This document shows positions 1 to 10,499 of a DNA stretch of 64,000 nucleotides, one piece after another. Where the stretch lies: contig CP136065.1 in the NCBI GenBank assembly GCA_032622095.1, positions 241,529,530 through 241,593,529 on the forward strand. Reading direction: 5' to 3'. How positions within the stretch are numbered: the stretch's first letter is position 1; the number at the start of each line of letters is the position of its first letter. This DNA is from Siphonodentalium dalli (taxonomy: Eukaryota; Mollusca; Scaphopoda; Gadilida; Siphonodentaliidae). The notes beneath the pieces are model-generated. The model saw only the letters and a program-made list of their open reading frames with translations. It searched no databases and was not told the DNA's origin. Position numbers and translations under genes: made by a program.

Positions 1-3000
1 GACATAATTTGCGTCATCGATCCAAATATAACAACAGAGAGACAACAGCAACACTGGGATACCCCATCAAAACACAATACGTTGCCTCGTGTGTTCTGCG
101 AAAATAGTTTACATATTTAAAATATCTATTCACAGATACGAAGTAGGATATCAAAATAATATGTTTTGATAATTTATTCCCACCAGAGATCTGCAGAATC
201 TAGTCAAACTTGAGTCTTTGAATACAACACACAAATCACTTCAGCCAATCAGTTTGCACTGTTCTATTTTAGTCCCGGTCAGAATTCTGACCGTAGATCC
301 AAAATGGCGATAGTCCATACCGGTCTATAATAACGACGTCCAAAGCAGAGTGATGGTAAGGTTTATAGTCCGGGGACCAGTCAAGTTGGGAATGTCGCTT
401 CATCGTAGAAATGAAATGCAAGCGAGAGATCCAGAGACATACTTCTGATAGGATTTTCGTCGGCTAATCCAAGAGACTGGAACATCTCCACCCATGTTGA
501 ATACATGTTCATTTTAGGCCTAAAAACATATTGATGTTTCCGGTAACCCACCAACCCATAGTCCAGACTTCCACCCCTACTAATTTTAACGACCCAGTAT
601 AAAACGGAAACCAAAAAATCGCGATCATCAGTCGATGATCATAGTAAAACTGATCGGCATTATTTGTACAAGTGTTTAAGATGTTGGCGCACTTGTGTAC
701 AAAGTCCGTCATTGTCGCATTCATTTTTGATTCAATTCATTACAATACATTATAATTGCAGTAATGTGCTCATTGTGTCCTGCCATATCATTGGATCTGC
801 CAGGCGAATATATATTCAGAATTAACATACGGTATTGCAGATATGGATGTTTGAAAAAAAATATTTAAAAAACTATTATTTCCTCCAGCTAGCCTCTTAT
901 TTTCCCCTTCGTTACCGGAAACATCACTATTTTGTTTTAGACCTTATCGATTCCAAATTGACAAAATGCATTTCCTGACATTTATAAGAGATTTGACTTT
1001 TATATGTGATTAATAACGTATTTTTAAAAGAGAAATCTAATCCACTTGTGACATTAGTTTGAGTTATATAAAAATTTTGTATCATTGGCATCTAAAACTA
1101 ATCTTTACTGGTTGGACACTGCATACATCTTTAATGATTGTGGGTGTAGAAATCCATTGTAGCAACTTTACATTTGCATGCAGAACTCATCAGCTCACTC
1201 AAGCCGAGAGTATGAGCACGATTCCTAGCAACTCACAACAGGATATCGGGCTCCAAGATCTCAAGGCATTGTATTATAAATGAAATTTGGAAAATGAGAG
1301 CAGTTGATGATTAAATAATTCAGAGGACTATTGACCCAGCATATGTGGCATTGTACAGACCGGCAGTATTTCCTCTATAGCCAACAAAAGGGAATCAGAG
1401 TCCACTGGAGAAACTATTGTAAAACTAATATGTATTGATTTGGTGTGGTCGAGTACGCAAACAGATCACTGTTTCATTGTATGCAAACGGAGCATTGATT
1501 TTCAGACAGAACAACATGGCTTTTGTGTGTATGTATTTATGTGAGTCCCATCTGAGGTCTGATGCATTATCTGTTTTATTGTCGTCCATTGTCAGTACAT
1601 CTGGTATCTTGTTCTGAGATGGCGTTGTCGTAAAGTGTTTGCTCTGGGGATATCTTTGATATTTTATTTGCTTGTCTCTGGATGAACCTGATTAGAATTG
1701 TCTGCTTCTTGGTTTATGTCCTTATATAGAATCAGTGCGAGTACAATGAACATATAATGTTAGCAGTATAATTACATATTCTCATTTTCTCATTATATGA
1801 ATATTATGTATTGGATAATGAAAATTCATTTAAATGTACTCACATAAGTCCTAAAAAAATATTTATGTTTCTGGAAACAGAGGGGAAAAGAAGTAGGGTC
1901 AGGTCAGGTGGGCAGAAATTAATAATTTTTTTTGTTAAATTATTTTTTTGAAACACCCACATATGGAAATACCCTAGTAAAACAAATGATATAATGCTGG
2001 TCGGCAAATGATCAGCACAGCTTTACTACTATCGGAGATGTTTAAATGATAAATGCATTTTTTTTATGGGTCCCCGATCGATTAGTAGGGGCTGATATTT
2101 GGACTAGTGGCTGGCAGGTTACCGGAAATATCACTATTTTTGTTAGTTCTAATTTATAAATATAAAGATATTTTGTCTATTCCGGGCTGAGGATAAAATT
2201 TAATTTATATTTCTACTTACATAAAAATAAGACTAAAGTCTTTCTTTGCCTGCTGAATTTTATTAGTAGCAAATGAAATCTTATGGACACCGTTTTTGTA
2301 ATCTATGCTTTGGACCCTGTAACTTGAAATGAAGATTTATATTTCCTGTCTTTTAGGCACTATTATTTTGCCATGGGTTTTAATATAATCTCTCAAGATT
2401 TCACACTTGATGAAATTTTTCCATAGCCACCAGAACATGTAAATTGAAAGCCCCCCAAAACTGGGTCAGTGGCTTCAAACTGCCCCATGAAAAAAATATG
2501 TTGTCAGTCTGCACTTGATTAATCAATTTCTCTTCTAACATGGCTGAAGACAGTTACTTTTGGTCCATGTAATTTGCATGCTCCAGTTACTGGAAAACCA
2601 ATAGACCCAATCAATGGAGTTCCACCCACAATGCACTTGATGCCAATCTCACTGAGTATGTCTGCCAGTTGTCAGCTAAGCGGTTCAATATGTTTCCACA
2701 ATTCACACATACATCAAAGCAAATTTTATTTCTATTGCATTCTACAAAGATTGGATTATTTTCTTAAGCCAGTGTAAAGTTGCTGAGGATGAGTTGCACA
2801 TTTGTGTTTTATATTAAGTAATCTTAGTATACAAGTATTCTCTCTCAAAGAAGATTTTTATAGCCTTATCAGGTTACAAAGGCATTATGCTTACACACAC
2901 TCCATGCTACACCACCTTTATTCTGCCCAGCTGGGACAAGTGGGAATTATGCTTCTGGTAACTTGAAAGGAAGATTTGTGCACGCTATCTTTTAGACTCC

Positions 3001-3066
3001 TCTGTTTCCACATCAATATTACTTCCTAGTACCTCTTGAAGTCCAGGAATCTTGTGGAGAAGTCCT
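1..3066. other. Axin upstream intron or intergenic sequence, no gene recognised
   Basis: No Axin exon is recognised here, although the first visible Axin exon opens inside a codon and so needs an upstream exon. The stretch is AT-rich with short homopolymers. One small repeat recurs: a segment reading 'ggttaccggaaa' lies on the minus strand at about 536-600, on the plus strand at about 2082-2136, and as a shorter piece at about 912-940. A run near 1120-1280 opens after a 'catgcag' acceptor-like site but has no donor and no family resemblance, so it is not called as an exon. Confidence 0.5.
381..724 (-). other. Two overlapping short open frames, unrecognised; possible broken gene or repeat-derived ORF
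   Basis: On the minus strand a 71-codon frame starts with ATG at 724 and ends at 509. A second frame, shifted relative to it, continues from about 614 to a stop at 381. The first begins MNATMTDFVHKCANILNTC and the second ends LAFHFYDEATFPT. Codon use looks plausible in both, as if one frame had been broken near 600. Against a gene, the overlap (about 536-600) is part of a small repeat that recurs inverted near 2082-2136, and I recognise no family. It could be a first exon of an unrelated minus-strand gene, a decayed gene copy, or chance. Confidence 0.2.
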
Positions 3067-3074
3067 TTCTTATG

Positions 3075-3528
3075 CAAGCCTGAGTTGAGTGTGCCTGTCA
3101 TTTTCAGAATGAGGTCCCCAGAGGGTGAATTTAGTGATGCTATCCATTACAACAGGCTAGATTCACCAAATTCACCCTCTGGGGACCTCATTCTGCTTAG
3201 GACTCATCTTCTCTGGAAAGTTTATTATCAAATTTATATAGAAACTTCTTCACATAGTCTATTTCTTTTTAAGTTTAGTTTCTCTATATCCCCAAATTGG
3301 CAGACAACACTTTGCATAAACAAAGTTTCCAATGGGTGTACATCACAATATTAACCATTTGGGAACTTCAATCTGAGTCAATATCTCCCATAGTAGATGA
3401 GGCCATGCAGAATGAGGTCCCAAAAGGGTGAATTTGGTGATGCTAGCCTGCTGTGCAGAATAGCATCACTAAATTCGCCCTCTGGGGACCTCATTCTGCA
3501 AATGACAGGCACACTAAACTCAGGCTTG
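3075..3528. mobile_element. hAT-type non-autonomous element (family A), 454 bp, 8-bp TSD TTCTTATG
   Basis: The element is bounded by exact 8-bp duplications TTCTTATG at 3067-3074 and 3529-3536. Ends are inverted: left CAAGCCTGAGTTGAGTGTGC, right the complement ending in CTCAGGCTTG. Each end carries a smaller palindrome based on GCAGAATGAGGTCCCC and GGGTGAATTTAGTGATGC. The middle is unique sequence without a transposase. An 8-bp TSD with a CA..TG boundary fits hAT. It lies in the intron upstream of the first visible Axin exon. Confidence 0.9.
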
Positions 3529-3596
3529 TTCTTATGACTGCTGGGCTCATTTTACCTTTGTTTGGGCTAGAATATTTAGGAAATCATGTTTTTACT

Positions 3597-3986
3597 TTAA
3601 CCCTTTACCCAACAGAACGGCCCTGTGCCAATGCATTCTCTTATATATGCGAGTCGACCATAGGTCGCCTCGCATATATAAGAGAATGCATTGGCTTAAC
3701 ACATTATAAATTATAAAATTGTTAAAGAATGTAAGAAATAAATGGTAAAAAGTGTTAAAAAAAGATTTTGTTTAGGCCAATGCATTCTCTTATATATGCG
3801 AGGCGACCTATGGTCGACTCGCATATATAAGAGAATGCATTGGCACAGGGCTAACTGTAACTATCACAATGTGGTCAATGAGCCGGTTCCAATGATATCC
3901 ATATTTGTATGGTTCTATTGAGACAGACCCAAGATAATTTAGGCTGTTGCAGCTTTATTTGGCCGGTTTGTTGGGTAAAGGGTTAA
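3597..3986. mobile_element. TTAA-flanked palindromic MITE (piggyBac-like, family C), copy 1
   Basis: TTAA at 3597-3600 and 3983-3986 flanks an inner sequence with ends CCCTTTACCCAACA and TGTTGGGTAAAGGG. Inside are two near-perfect hairpins of about 70 bp built on CCAATGCATTCTCTTATATA. The second is the reverse complement of the first, separated by an A/T-rich spacer. After the second hairpin is a unique tail (CCGGTTCCAATGATATCC). A TTAA TSD is the signature of piggyBac-type insertion. No coding capacity. Confidence 0.88.
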
Positions 3987-4076
3987 TGGAATAAATGTCG
4001 CCGGCCCTTTAAATATTTGTATATGGTAAGCATATTTTTAAAGTAAAGTATTTTTGAAGGCATCAAATTTGTTCAT

Positions 4077-4116
4077 AGGGTCAGGGGATAGGGTCAGGGG
4101 ATAGGGTCAGGGGATA
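4077..4116 (+). repeat. Short tandem repeat, AGGGTCAGGGGAT x3
   Basis: Three uninterrupted copies of a 13-bp G-rich unit lie in the intron just 5' of the visible Axin exons. The plus strand has repeated GGG/GGGG runs and could in principle form a G-quadruplex. Confidence 0.85.
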
Positions 4117-4424
4117 GATAAAAATATTAGTTATTTGTAGGAGCATTATTTGATGATAACTCTTCAAAAACAAGATGGATTTGGAAAAATGATGTCTTAG
4201 TGAGGGGCAAATGACGTTTGTGTGTTCCATTTAGAGTTATCCTTCTTTGTTTGGTTATTTCACTGTCTGCACAGTTATTTCAGCCATGGTTCGCTTCATA
4301 CCTTGGAATCTGTGGAAATAGAAGAGAGACCACATCTCAAATTATCAATTGATATCAACAATATCTAACTTATACCTTGTTCAGTATGATATACTTCCCA
4401 ACTCACTGTGAAACGGCTTCCTGT

Positions 4425-4560
4425 TAAATTGGTTAGGTCATGGATAAGATCTTTGCATTCTGGGCTAGACGAGGTTGGTACAGGTTCAACCCATGACATA
4501 GGAAAAAATCGAGACCTTAGCGTTATCTGAGTTGAGGGACATCTCAGTGCGCTATTCCGA
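4425..4560 (+). repeat. tRNA-like (SINE-type) segment
   Basis: A box-B-like motif GGTTCAACCC (4483-4492) lies about 50 bp after an A-box-like stretch TTGGTTAGGTCATGG (about 4429). This is the spacing of a tRNA-derived RNA polymerase III promoter. No cloverleaf was checked, so a decayed tRNA-derived SINE is the likely reading. It is close upstream of an Axin exon but in non-coding sequence. Confidence 0.35.
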
Positions 4561-4681
4561 TCGTTCATGCATTTGTTCGAGAATTTGTTCATGCACATTT
4601 GAAGAAATAAACACTCATACTGAGTCTGCACCTCTATAAATATAATATATATATCTAACTATAATACCTTCGTCAATACAG

Positions 4682-4819
4682 GGTGCTGCAGTGGATGATG
4701 GAGTCGGATAAAAGAACAGGCAGCAGTCAGTCGCATCAAGATTCCGATAAAAATTCTTCACGGAGATCTCATCGGCAGCATCCATCCAGTTCAGGGTCGC
4801 AACCTTCTCACAAACAGAG
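4682..4819 (+). CDS. AXIN1: Axin, internal exon (region between the beta-catenin site and DIX)
   Basis: This is the first of five consecutive Axin exons in the window. The acceptor is 'tcaatacag' at 4673-4681 and the donor is AG|GTACGT at 4819/4820. The exon is 138 nt and both flanking introns are phase 2. The product reads (R)VLQWMMESDKRTGSSQSH and then a Ser/His/Arg-rich low-complexity run ending SHKQ. It aligns with the vertebrate Axin segment that begins 'KIMQWIIEGEKE', which lies between the beta-catenin binding helix and the DIX domain. Axin scaffolds APC, GSK3, CK1 and beta-catenin in the cytoplasm. Exons for those binding regions must lie upstream of the window. The call depends on the downstream exons, which are unambiguous. 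Confidence 0.85.
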
Positions 4820-5118
4820 GTACGTTGTCTATATGTGTGACGTTTGCTGGAGAACAGCTTTTTAAATAAAAATAATTAGTGAAAGATTAATAACCAAAAG
4901 ATTTAGGCTTGCCCAAAGCTAATGACAATATAGATCTGTGATTCACAAACATTTCTGCTGGCATGCAATACAGGTTTGGCTGTTGCCAAAATTATCACTT
5001 TCTTGAAATTTGTAATGGGTGTGAGAGTTACATGTGATGTGTTGTATTTTGTTTCTTAGAGAAATGTGCTATTTGTGTCATTGAAAGACCATTAAAATGA
5101 TTGTATTTTTGTTTATAG

Positions 5119-5340
5119 TTTGGCCAAGAAGTCCACGTCAACTGGCAGGTCATCCTCTGTTGACCGGGTTAGTGCTCAACCACAGTGGCCCCTTGGTAAT
5201 GGTAACCAGGTGCTACCGTCACAACCTATCATACAAGATTCATCTATGCCACCCATTCCATGTCCTGATGTGACAGTTTCATTGGAGGAAGCTAGACGGC
5301 GGCTAGAGGAACAAACTCGGACAGTTCCTGTTAAATCGAA
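5119..5340 (+). CDS. AXIN1: Axin, internal exon with conserved LEEARRRLEE segment
   Basis: The acceptor is 'gtttatag' ending at 5118 and the donor is GAA|GTATGT at 5340/5341. The exon is 222 nt and keeps phase 2. The product starts (S)LAKKSTSTGRSSSV, then has QPIIQDSSMPPIPCP, and then SLEEARRRLEEQTRTV. Vertebrate Axin has the same order: 'FIQDPTMPPHPAP' followed by 'LEEARRRLEEEEKRA'. This arrangement is diagnostic of Axin, between the protein's central interaction region and DIX. The exon is followed by a 555-bp intron holding a degraded hAT-type MITE. Confidence 0.93.
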
Positions 5341-5415
5341 GTATGTATTTCATTTAAATGCGTTCGCACTTCTGGATCACATGGAGAGGATTACATTTGT
5401 GTGAATGTTGATATT

Positions 5416-5600
5416 TAAAGAATGAGGTCCCCAGAGGGTGCATTTAGTGATGCTAGCCTGCACAGCGGTCTGCCATCACCAAATTCACCCTCTGGGAACC
5501 TCATTCTGCTTAGGCCTAATTTTCTGGGAAGTAACTGTGGTCTCAATTTAACATTGTTTTAGTTACTTTTTCCCTTCTGTTCAGTTTCTATATCGCCTAA
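5416..5600. mobile_element. Degenerate hAT-type MITE (family A) in an Axin intron
   Basis: Inverted arms AGAATGAGGTCCCCAGAGGG and the complement ending CCTCATTCTGC (about 5422-5508) match family A. They are followed by the family's internal 'ttaggcctaattttctggg' segment. The distal end is lost and no TSD is visible, so this is an old copy. Confidence 0.75.
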
Positions 5601-5895
5601 TATGCAGACGATAACATGAATATTTTTTTTCGCAATGATGTTGGAAATTAAACTGTGACGATAACACTGTTGTTAATTTTCTATGACATTCGTGATATTT
5701 TCCACATTTAAAGATGAAAAGAAGTTCTTGGGTGTACTATAGCTTATTAGCAGGTGCTGTAAAACTAATAAAACTATTTCTGCAGACCATAAACTCCTCC
5801 CACTAATAAATATGTGTGGAAACATTTATTTTTGCGAATACTCTGTTTCTCGGAATCTCCACTGATTACTGATTTATTTTTGTTCTTTTCTCCAG

Positions 5896-6027
5896 GTCAT
5901 TCGCAGGAACCATTCCGAAGGAGAAGGCCTCTGTACAAAGTTCTCTGAGCACGTCACTGATACAGAGGGCCCAAAATACACGGACATATCCCACCAATCT
6001 GGATATATCCAACACCAGTACTTCAGA
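5896..6027 (+). CDS. AXIN1: Axin, internal exon (Ser/Thr-rich linker before DIX)
   Basis: The acceptor is 'cttttctccag' ending at 5895 and the donor is GA|GTAAGT at 6027/6028. The exon is 132 nt with phase 2 at both ends. The product is (K)SFAGTIPKEKASVQSSL and then STSLIQRAQNTRTYPTN, ending in a Ser/Thr-rich run. This linker is poorly conserved in the family. Its place here rests on clean splice sites, on phase agreement with both neighbours, and on the unbroken frame into the DIX exon. Alternative inclusion cannot be judged because skipping it would keep the frame. Confidence 0.8.
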
Positions 6028-6129
6028 GTAAGTATACAATTATAATTCTGAATTTACTGCAGGGCCAAGAACCCTACATCACCAAATCAAACCCATAGAG
6101 ATTTGGATTATAAATTTGTTTAATACATA

Positions 6130-6342
6130 CAGTAATGCCCTAAATAATCGACTCCTTAACCACAGCAGAATTATGGGTAATTTTTCAGGATTTAGTTGGA
6201 AATATGGCATGTTGCCATTCATCGGACAGCTTTCAGTTAGAGCATTCTGATGAATGGCAACAGGCCATATTTCCGACTAAATCCTGAAAAATTAACCATA
6301 ATTCTGCTGTGGTTGAGGAGTCGATTATTTAGGGCATTAGTG
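6130..6342. mobile_element. Palindromic TA-flanked MITE (Tc1/mariner-like, family B) in an Axin intron
   Basis: TA dinucleotides flank an almost fully palindromic 213-bp element. The left end is CAGTAATGCCCTAAATAATC and the right end is its near complement, ending CATTAGTG. The arms continue through 'ccacagcagaattatggg' and 'catttccgac'-type sequence to a short loop. TA flanks and CAGT ends fit Tc1/mariner-derived MITEs. It has no coding capacity and would form one long hairpin in RNA. Confidence 0.8.
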
Positions 6343-6414
6343 TATATGAACGTTTATCTGACGGGATAAACTAGTAAACAAGCTATGGAAATTCACAATG
6401 CACATTAAAAATAA

Positions 6415-6814
6415 TTAACCCTTTACCCAACAGAACGGCCCTGTGCCAATGCATTCTCTTATATATGCGAGTCGACCATAGGTCGCCTCGCATATATAAG
6501 AGAATGCATTGGCTTAACACTTTAAAAATTATAAAATTGTTAAAGAATGTAAGAAAAAATGGTAAAAAGTGTTAAAAAAAAGTTTTTTTTTAGGCCAATG
6601 CATTCTCTTATATATGCGAGGCGACCTATGGTCGACTCGCATATATAAGAGAATGCATTGGTACAGGGCTAACTGTAACTATCACAATGTGGTCAATGAG
6701 CCGGTTCCAATGATATCCATATTTGTATGGTGTTATTGAGACAGACCGAAGATAATTTAGGCTGTTGAAGCTTTATTTGGCCGGTTTTGGCCGGTTTGTT
6801 GGGTAAAGGGTTAA
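6415..6814. mobile_element. TTAA-flanked palindromic MITE (family C), copy 2, in an Axin intron
   Basis: TTAA at 6415-6418 and 6811-6814 flanks ends CCCTTTACCCAACA and TGTTGGGTAAAGGG. It has the same two-hairpin core and tail as the copy at 3597-3986 and is nearly identical to it, with a few small indels. This points to recent amplification. Confidence 0.88.
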
Positions 6815-7280
6815 TAATTGATGAAAACTCAAATTTATAACGATTGGTCCTTATCCTATAGTTTGACACATGCTTTTTTACTTGTTCACAAATGTGCTGA
6901 GCTATACTCAAAGCATGTGTCAAAATACAGGATCAAGACCAATGGTGGGCGAACGTTGTGTGATGAATAAAACAAAATGCCGATGTGTCACTAGCTGGGT
7001 TATAGCGTAGCATGTGTAAACTGTGCCTAATCATTGATACATCGCTCGTCTCTCTAGTCTCAATGAAAATCTCAGCTTCAGTAGGTGTTTTGTCAAAAAT
7101 TAAATCTGAAATAATTTCACAACTGAAAACCCTTCCAGATGAATAACAGATGAATAAAGCCCATTCCAATGTATACCTTTATAATTGAATGAGAGAAACC
7201 ATTTTCATATAGAAAGGGTTAATATATCTGATTCTGTCTACTTTCAAAATTTATAATAATGATATATTTGCGAATTTCAG

Positions 7281-7466
7281 AAAGAAGAACAACAAAAAGC
7301 TCTCGTCCAGTGTGCCGACGACACCAAACACATCGACATCACAGGAGGAGACTGTCATCGGTTATTACTTCTGTGGGGAGCCAATACCTTACAAACATAC
7401 GGTGCCTGGGCGAAATATTACTCTCAGCATTTTCAAGCAAGTCATCAGCAAACCTGGGACATTCAG
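7281..7466 (+). CDS. AXIN1: Axin, exon encoding the first half of the DIX domain
   Basis: The acceptor is 'cgaatttcag' ending at 7280 and the donor is TTCAG|GTTAGT at 7466/7467. The exon is 186 nt with phase 2 at both ends. After a Lys/Ser/Thr-rich stretch the product reads ETVIGYYFCGEPIPYKHTVP followed by GRNITLSIFKQVISKPGTF. Human Axin1 has 'YYFCGEPIPY' and '[20 protein letters not shown]' at the same place. DIX domains polymerise head to tail with other Axin or Dishevelled DIX domains, which drives destruction-complex assembly and its inactivation by Wnt. The exon break falls inside DIX, just before the conserved R-Y-F/Y-F-K-K strand. Confidence 0.97.
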
Positions 7467-7491
7467 GTTAGTATTGCAGCATGCATGACTA

Positions 7492-7704
7492 TAGTAATGC
7501 TCTAATTAATCAACTTCTTAACCACAGCAGAATTATGGGTAACTTTTCAGGATTTAGTCGGAAATATGGCTTGTTGCCATTCATCGGAAAGATCTCGGCG
7601 AGAGCTTTCCGATGAATGGCAACAAGCCATATTTCCGACTAAATCCTGAAAAGTTACCCATAATTCTGCTGTGGTTAAGAAGTCGATTAATTAGAGCATT
7701 ACTG
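7492..7704. mobile_element. Palindromic TA-flanked MITE (family B) inside the intron that splits DIX
   Basis: TA flanks at 7490-7491 and 7705-7706; left end TAGTAATGCTCTAATTAATC, right end the complement ending GCATTACTG. The arms match those at 6130-6342, and the loop carries a GAAAGCTCT-type inverted core. It starts 25 bp after the donor of the preceding Axin exon. Confidence 0.8.
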
Positions 7705-8050
7705 TATAAGGCTCGTATTCACCAACTGGGTTTATATATAGCCTGGGTAGTTTATACCGGGCGAGGCTCAACATGGAGCTATCTGTATTCATCGGTCGTA
7801 GAGAGACATCACCTCTATAATGGTTATATAAGATTATTCAAGCAATGGAATTTGACTAGTGTTGATCGCTGGTTACATAAAACAGGTGCATAGCATTTTA
7901 TGCTTCTTTTCAATCGTGAACAACCGTGAAAGGTTGTAGAGCAAAATACACATCTGACGAAATGAATTATAAAAACTTCATTTATTAAAACTCGTTAATC
8001 TATCACATTTCGGAATATTTTCTAATGTTCTTGTTATTTTTTTCTTACAG

Positions 8051-8180
8051 GTACTTCTTCAAGAAGTCATGTCCAGAGTTTGATTCTGGAGTCGTGTTCG
8101 AAGAAATCAGTGATGATAGTACTATCCTACCCCTTCACAATGGGATCATTGTCGCAAAGGTTGACAAAATTGATTCATAG
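8051..8180 (+). CDS. AXIN1: Axin, terminal exon: second half of DIX and stop codon
   Basis: The acceptor is 'tttttttcttacag' ending at 8050, and the frame closes with TAG at 8178-8180. The product is (R)YFFKKSCPEFDSGVVFEEIS and then DDSTILPLHNGIIVAKVDKIDS. Human Axin1 ends '[23 protein letters not shown]...KIIGKVEKVD', so the C-terminus is complete, with one extra serine. Acidic DIX residues (EFDSG, EEISDD) are kept, consistent with a polymerising DIX. The five exons give about 269 codons of Axin C-terminus; a whole Axin is usually 700-900 residues. No frameshift or premature stop is seen. Confidence 0.97.
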
Positions 8181-8890
8181 CATAGGTTAATATGTTGGCA
8201 GCTAAGCTAGTAGCCAAATCTAGTGTACATATTGGGGGAAACATCACTGGCACTGGTCTCATTCAGCAAAGTTGCTGCTGTTCATTGTACACACCCCTCG
8301 TTAAGTGGTCCTGATAATATGCTATGATGCTGGTGTGTCATGTTAATTTGATATGATGCTGGTATGACAAACTGATGCCGTTGAGAAAATGTGCCTTTAT
8401 TTTTTTTTAACTTGTCATTTTCACAGCAGGCTTTGGCTGGCTAGTTAAATAATGACACATTTGGTTGTTGGAAAAAAAATGTCTATTCCTGTTGTTTTGC
8501 ACATGCGTGAGCAGGCTTTATTAAAATATGTATGTTCATGAATGTTTAATGCCGACCCTGGCTTTTTCTCAAATCACTTGTATTGGCCAAATATCACAAA
8601 AACAACTTTTGAAAAAATAATGGTACTTTTTCAAACAACATCAGTTTGCCCTAACGGCATCATTTTAATTCAGCTGGACCCACCAGCATCATAGCAAATT
8701 ATCAGGATCGCTTAACCAGGGGTGGTACAGGTATTACAGACAAATAGTCTCATTTTTTGGTTTGTCAGTCCAAGACAATGTGATGGTTTTCTTGATCACA
8801 ATCATATGTGTGACATTCCATCAATTCTTAGCTTAAGTTTATTTCAATGATTTGATGTACAATAATAAATGTTGTATACAGCAGAAAGGA
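8181..8890 (+). other. AXIN1: Axin 3' untranslated region (putative)
   Basis: No gene lies between the Axin stop and the first good polyadenylation hexamer AATAAA at 8864-8869 (context 'caataataaatg'). The stretch is AT-rich, without MITEs, unlike the introns before it and the intergenic sequence after it. That fits selection on a transcribed 3' UTR. The exact end is inferred. Confidence 0.5.
8864..8869 (+). terminator. Candidate poly(A) signal AATAAA of Axin
   Basis: This is a canonical AATAAA about 685 bp after the Axin stop, followed by T/G-containing sequence. It is the first such hexamer noticed downstream; cleavage would be expected 10-30 bp later. Confidence 0.4.
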
Positions 8891-9791
8891 AAACAATATT
8901 TTTAAATTAATGTATTTAAAAATATCAACTGATGGCTATTCAAATCTAATATTTAAAGAGAGTCAAGTGCATGATTATAAACTAATGTATTCATAAAAAA
9001 AATTGAACAGAAGCAAGGTATACTGGAAAATACTGCCAAATCTTTGAGACTATATGAATAAATTGTAAATTGGACTTCTTTGCTGAATTAGCCCAGTTGA
9101 TCAGAGACAGTTGTACAAGATGCTGCAATACAGTTTTATTCAGGGTTGTGATTTTAGCCTGCATTCCACTCAATATCCTAAACTCATTTTACCCCACCCA
9201 GTACTAATTAGAATTAGACTCTCGAACTGGCTCACGTTGCAGAGTCTAAAGCATTTCACTGTGTCACATGACCACCACAATAAATAATTTCTGTTTGTAA
9301 TACCTGCAGTATGATGTCACGGTGCACAAATAGTTTTACGATTGACAGACATCTTTCGGTTTTGTTTTTTTTCAAACTGGTGGTAACTGTTGAAATTCTT
9401 GGAAATACGTAATTCTATTATCCTTGCTCGGTATTATTGGTTCATTCTGGACTCTTCATAGACACTTTTAGCATTTAATTCGTTGTCGTAATCTCTAATT
9501 TTATGAACACTGTGAGAAATTATCAATATGACAGAAAATTTAATGCGCTATTTTTAGATATGTGGCGAATTGAATTCCGACAATTGCGGACGTCTATATC
9601 AACACGCCAAACTGGGGAGAACTTCGTAATTTTGTTACCCTGATTTTTCAGTGGCAAGCTTAATTTAAGAATTCTAGTTTTAGAGAATAGTTACACCATA
9701 GGAACTTGGTAGAATACAGGCTGAAATTTATTGTTCATGGATTAAATGTGTGTATGTCTGTTATTAAGGCACCCGGTCATTATTTATATCA
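8891..9791. other. Intergenic, nothing recognised
   Basis: AT-rich non-coding sequence between the Axin 3' end and a cluster of MITEs. A 60-codon minus-strand frame at 8991-9173 has no family resemblance. Confidence 0.5.
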
Positions 9792-9799
9792 GTATTTAG

Positions 9800-10208
9800 C
9801 AAGTCTGAGTTTAGTGTGCCTGTCATTTGCAGAATGAGGTCCCCAGAGGGTGAATTTAGTGATGCTATCCCACATAGTGTGGTACCATCACTAAATTCAC
9901 CCTCTGGGGACCTCATTCTGCTTAGGCTTCATCTTCTCTGGAAAGTTTCTTTATTAAATTTCTATATAAACTTATTCACATAGATTCCATTTCATTTATA
10001 GTTTAGTTTCACTATATCCCCAAATTGGCAGACGGCACATTGCATAATCAAGGTTCTCAATGTGTGTAATCACAATATTCACCATTTGGGAACTTAAATC
10101 TGGAGTCTATGTCTCCCATAGCATAAGAGGGCATGCGGGATAACGTCACTAAACTCACCCTCTGGGGACCTCATTCTGCAAATGACAGGCACGCTAAACT
10201 CAGGCTTG
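9800..10208. mobile_element. hAT-type element (family A), 409 bp, 8-bp TSD GTATTTAG
   Basis: Exact duplications GTATTTAG lie at 9792-9799 and 10209-10216. The left end is CAAGTCTGAGTTTAGTGTGC and the right end is the complement ending CTCAGGCTTG. The internal organisation matches 3075-3528 (terminal palindrome, 'ctatatccccaaattggcag' middle), with part of the right palindrome lost. Confidence 0.9.
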
Positions 10209-10245
10209 GTATTTAGTTCATACTGCTATTTTCGCTCCTTGTGAG

Positions 10246-10499
10246 CAAGTCTTGAAATAGGGTGTCTATCATTTGCAGAATGAGGTCCCCAGAGGGTGAA
10301 TTTAGTGATGCTACCCTGCATAGCGGGCTAGCATCACCAAATTCACCCTCTGGGGACCTCATTCTGCTTACACTTCAGCAGAATGAGGTTCCCCGAGGGT
10401 GAATTTGGTGATGCTAGCCCGCTATGCAGGGTAGCATCACTAAATTCACCCTCTGGGGACCTCATTCTGCAAATGACAGACACACTATTTCAAGGCTTG
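10246..10499. mobile_element. hAT-type element, shorter subfamily, 254 bp, 8-bp TSD CTTGTGAG
   Basis: Exact duplications CTTGTGAG lie at 10238-10245 and 10500-10507. Ends are CAAGTCTTGAAATAG and CTATTTCAAGGCTTG. The body is two complete family A palindromes in tandem, each based on GAATGAGGTCCCCAGAGGG. This subfamily differs from the 409-454 bp elements in its outer 15 bp and lacks the unique middle. Confidence 0.9.

Noticed and set aside
1059-1283. Possible further Axin exon with acceptor-like 'tttgcatgcag'
   Set aside because: No donor follows, the best frames stop early, and there is no resemblance to a known Axin segment.
3052-3354. 100-codon frame over the hAT-type MITE
   Set aside because: Covers TIR and palindrome sequence; no conserved protein.
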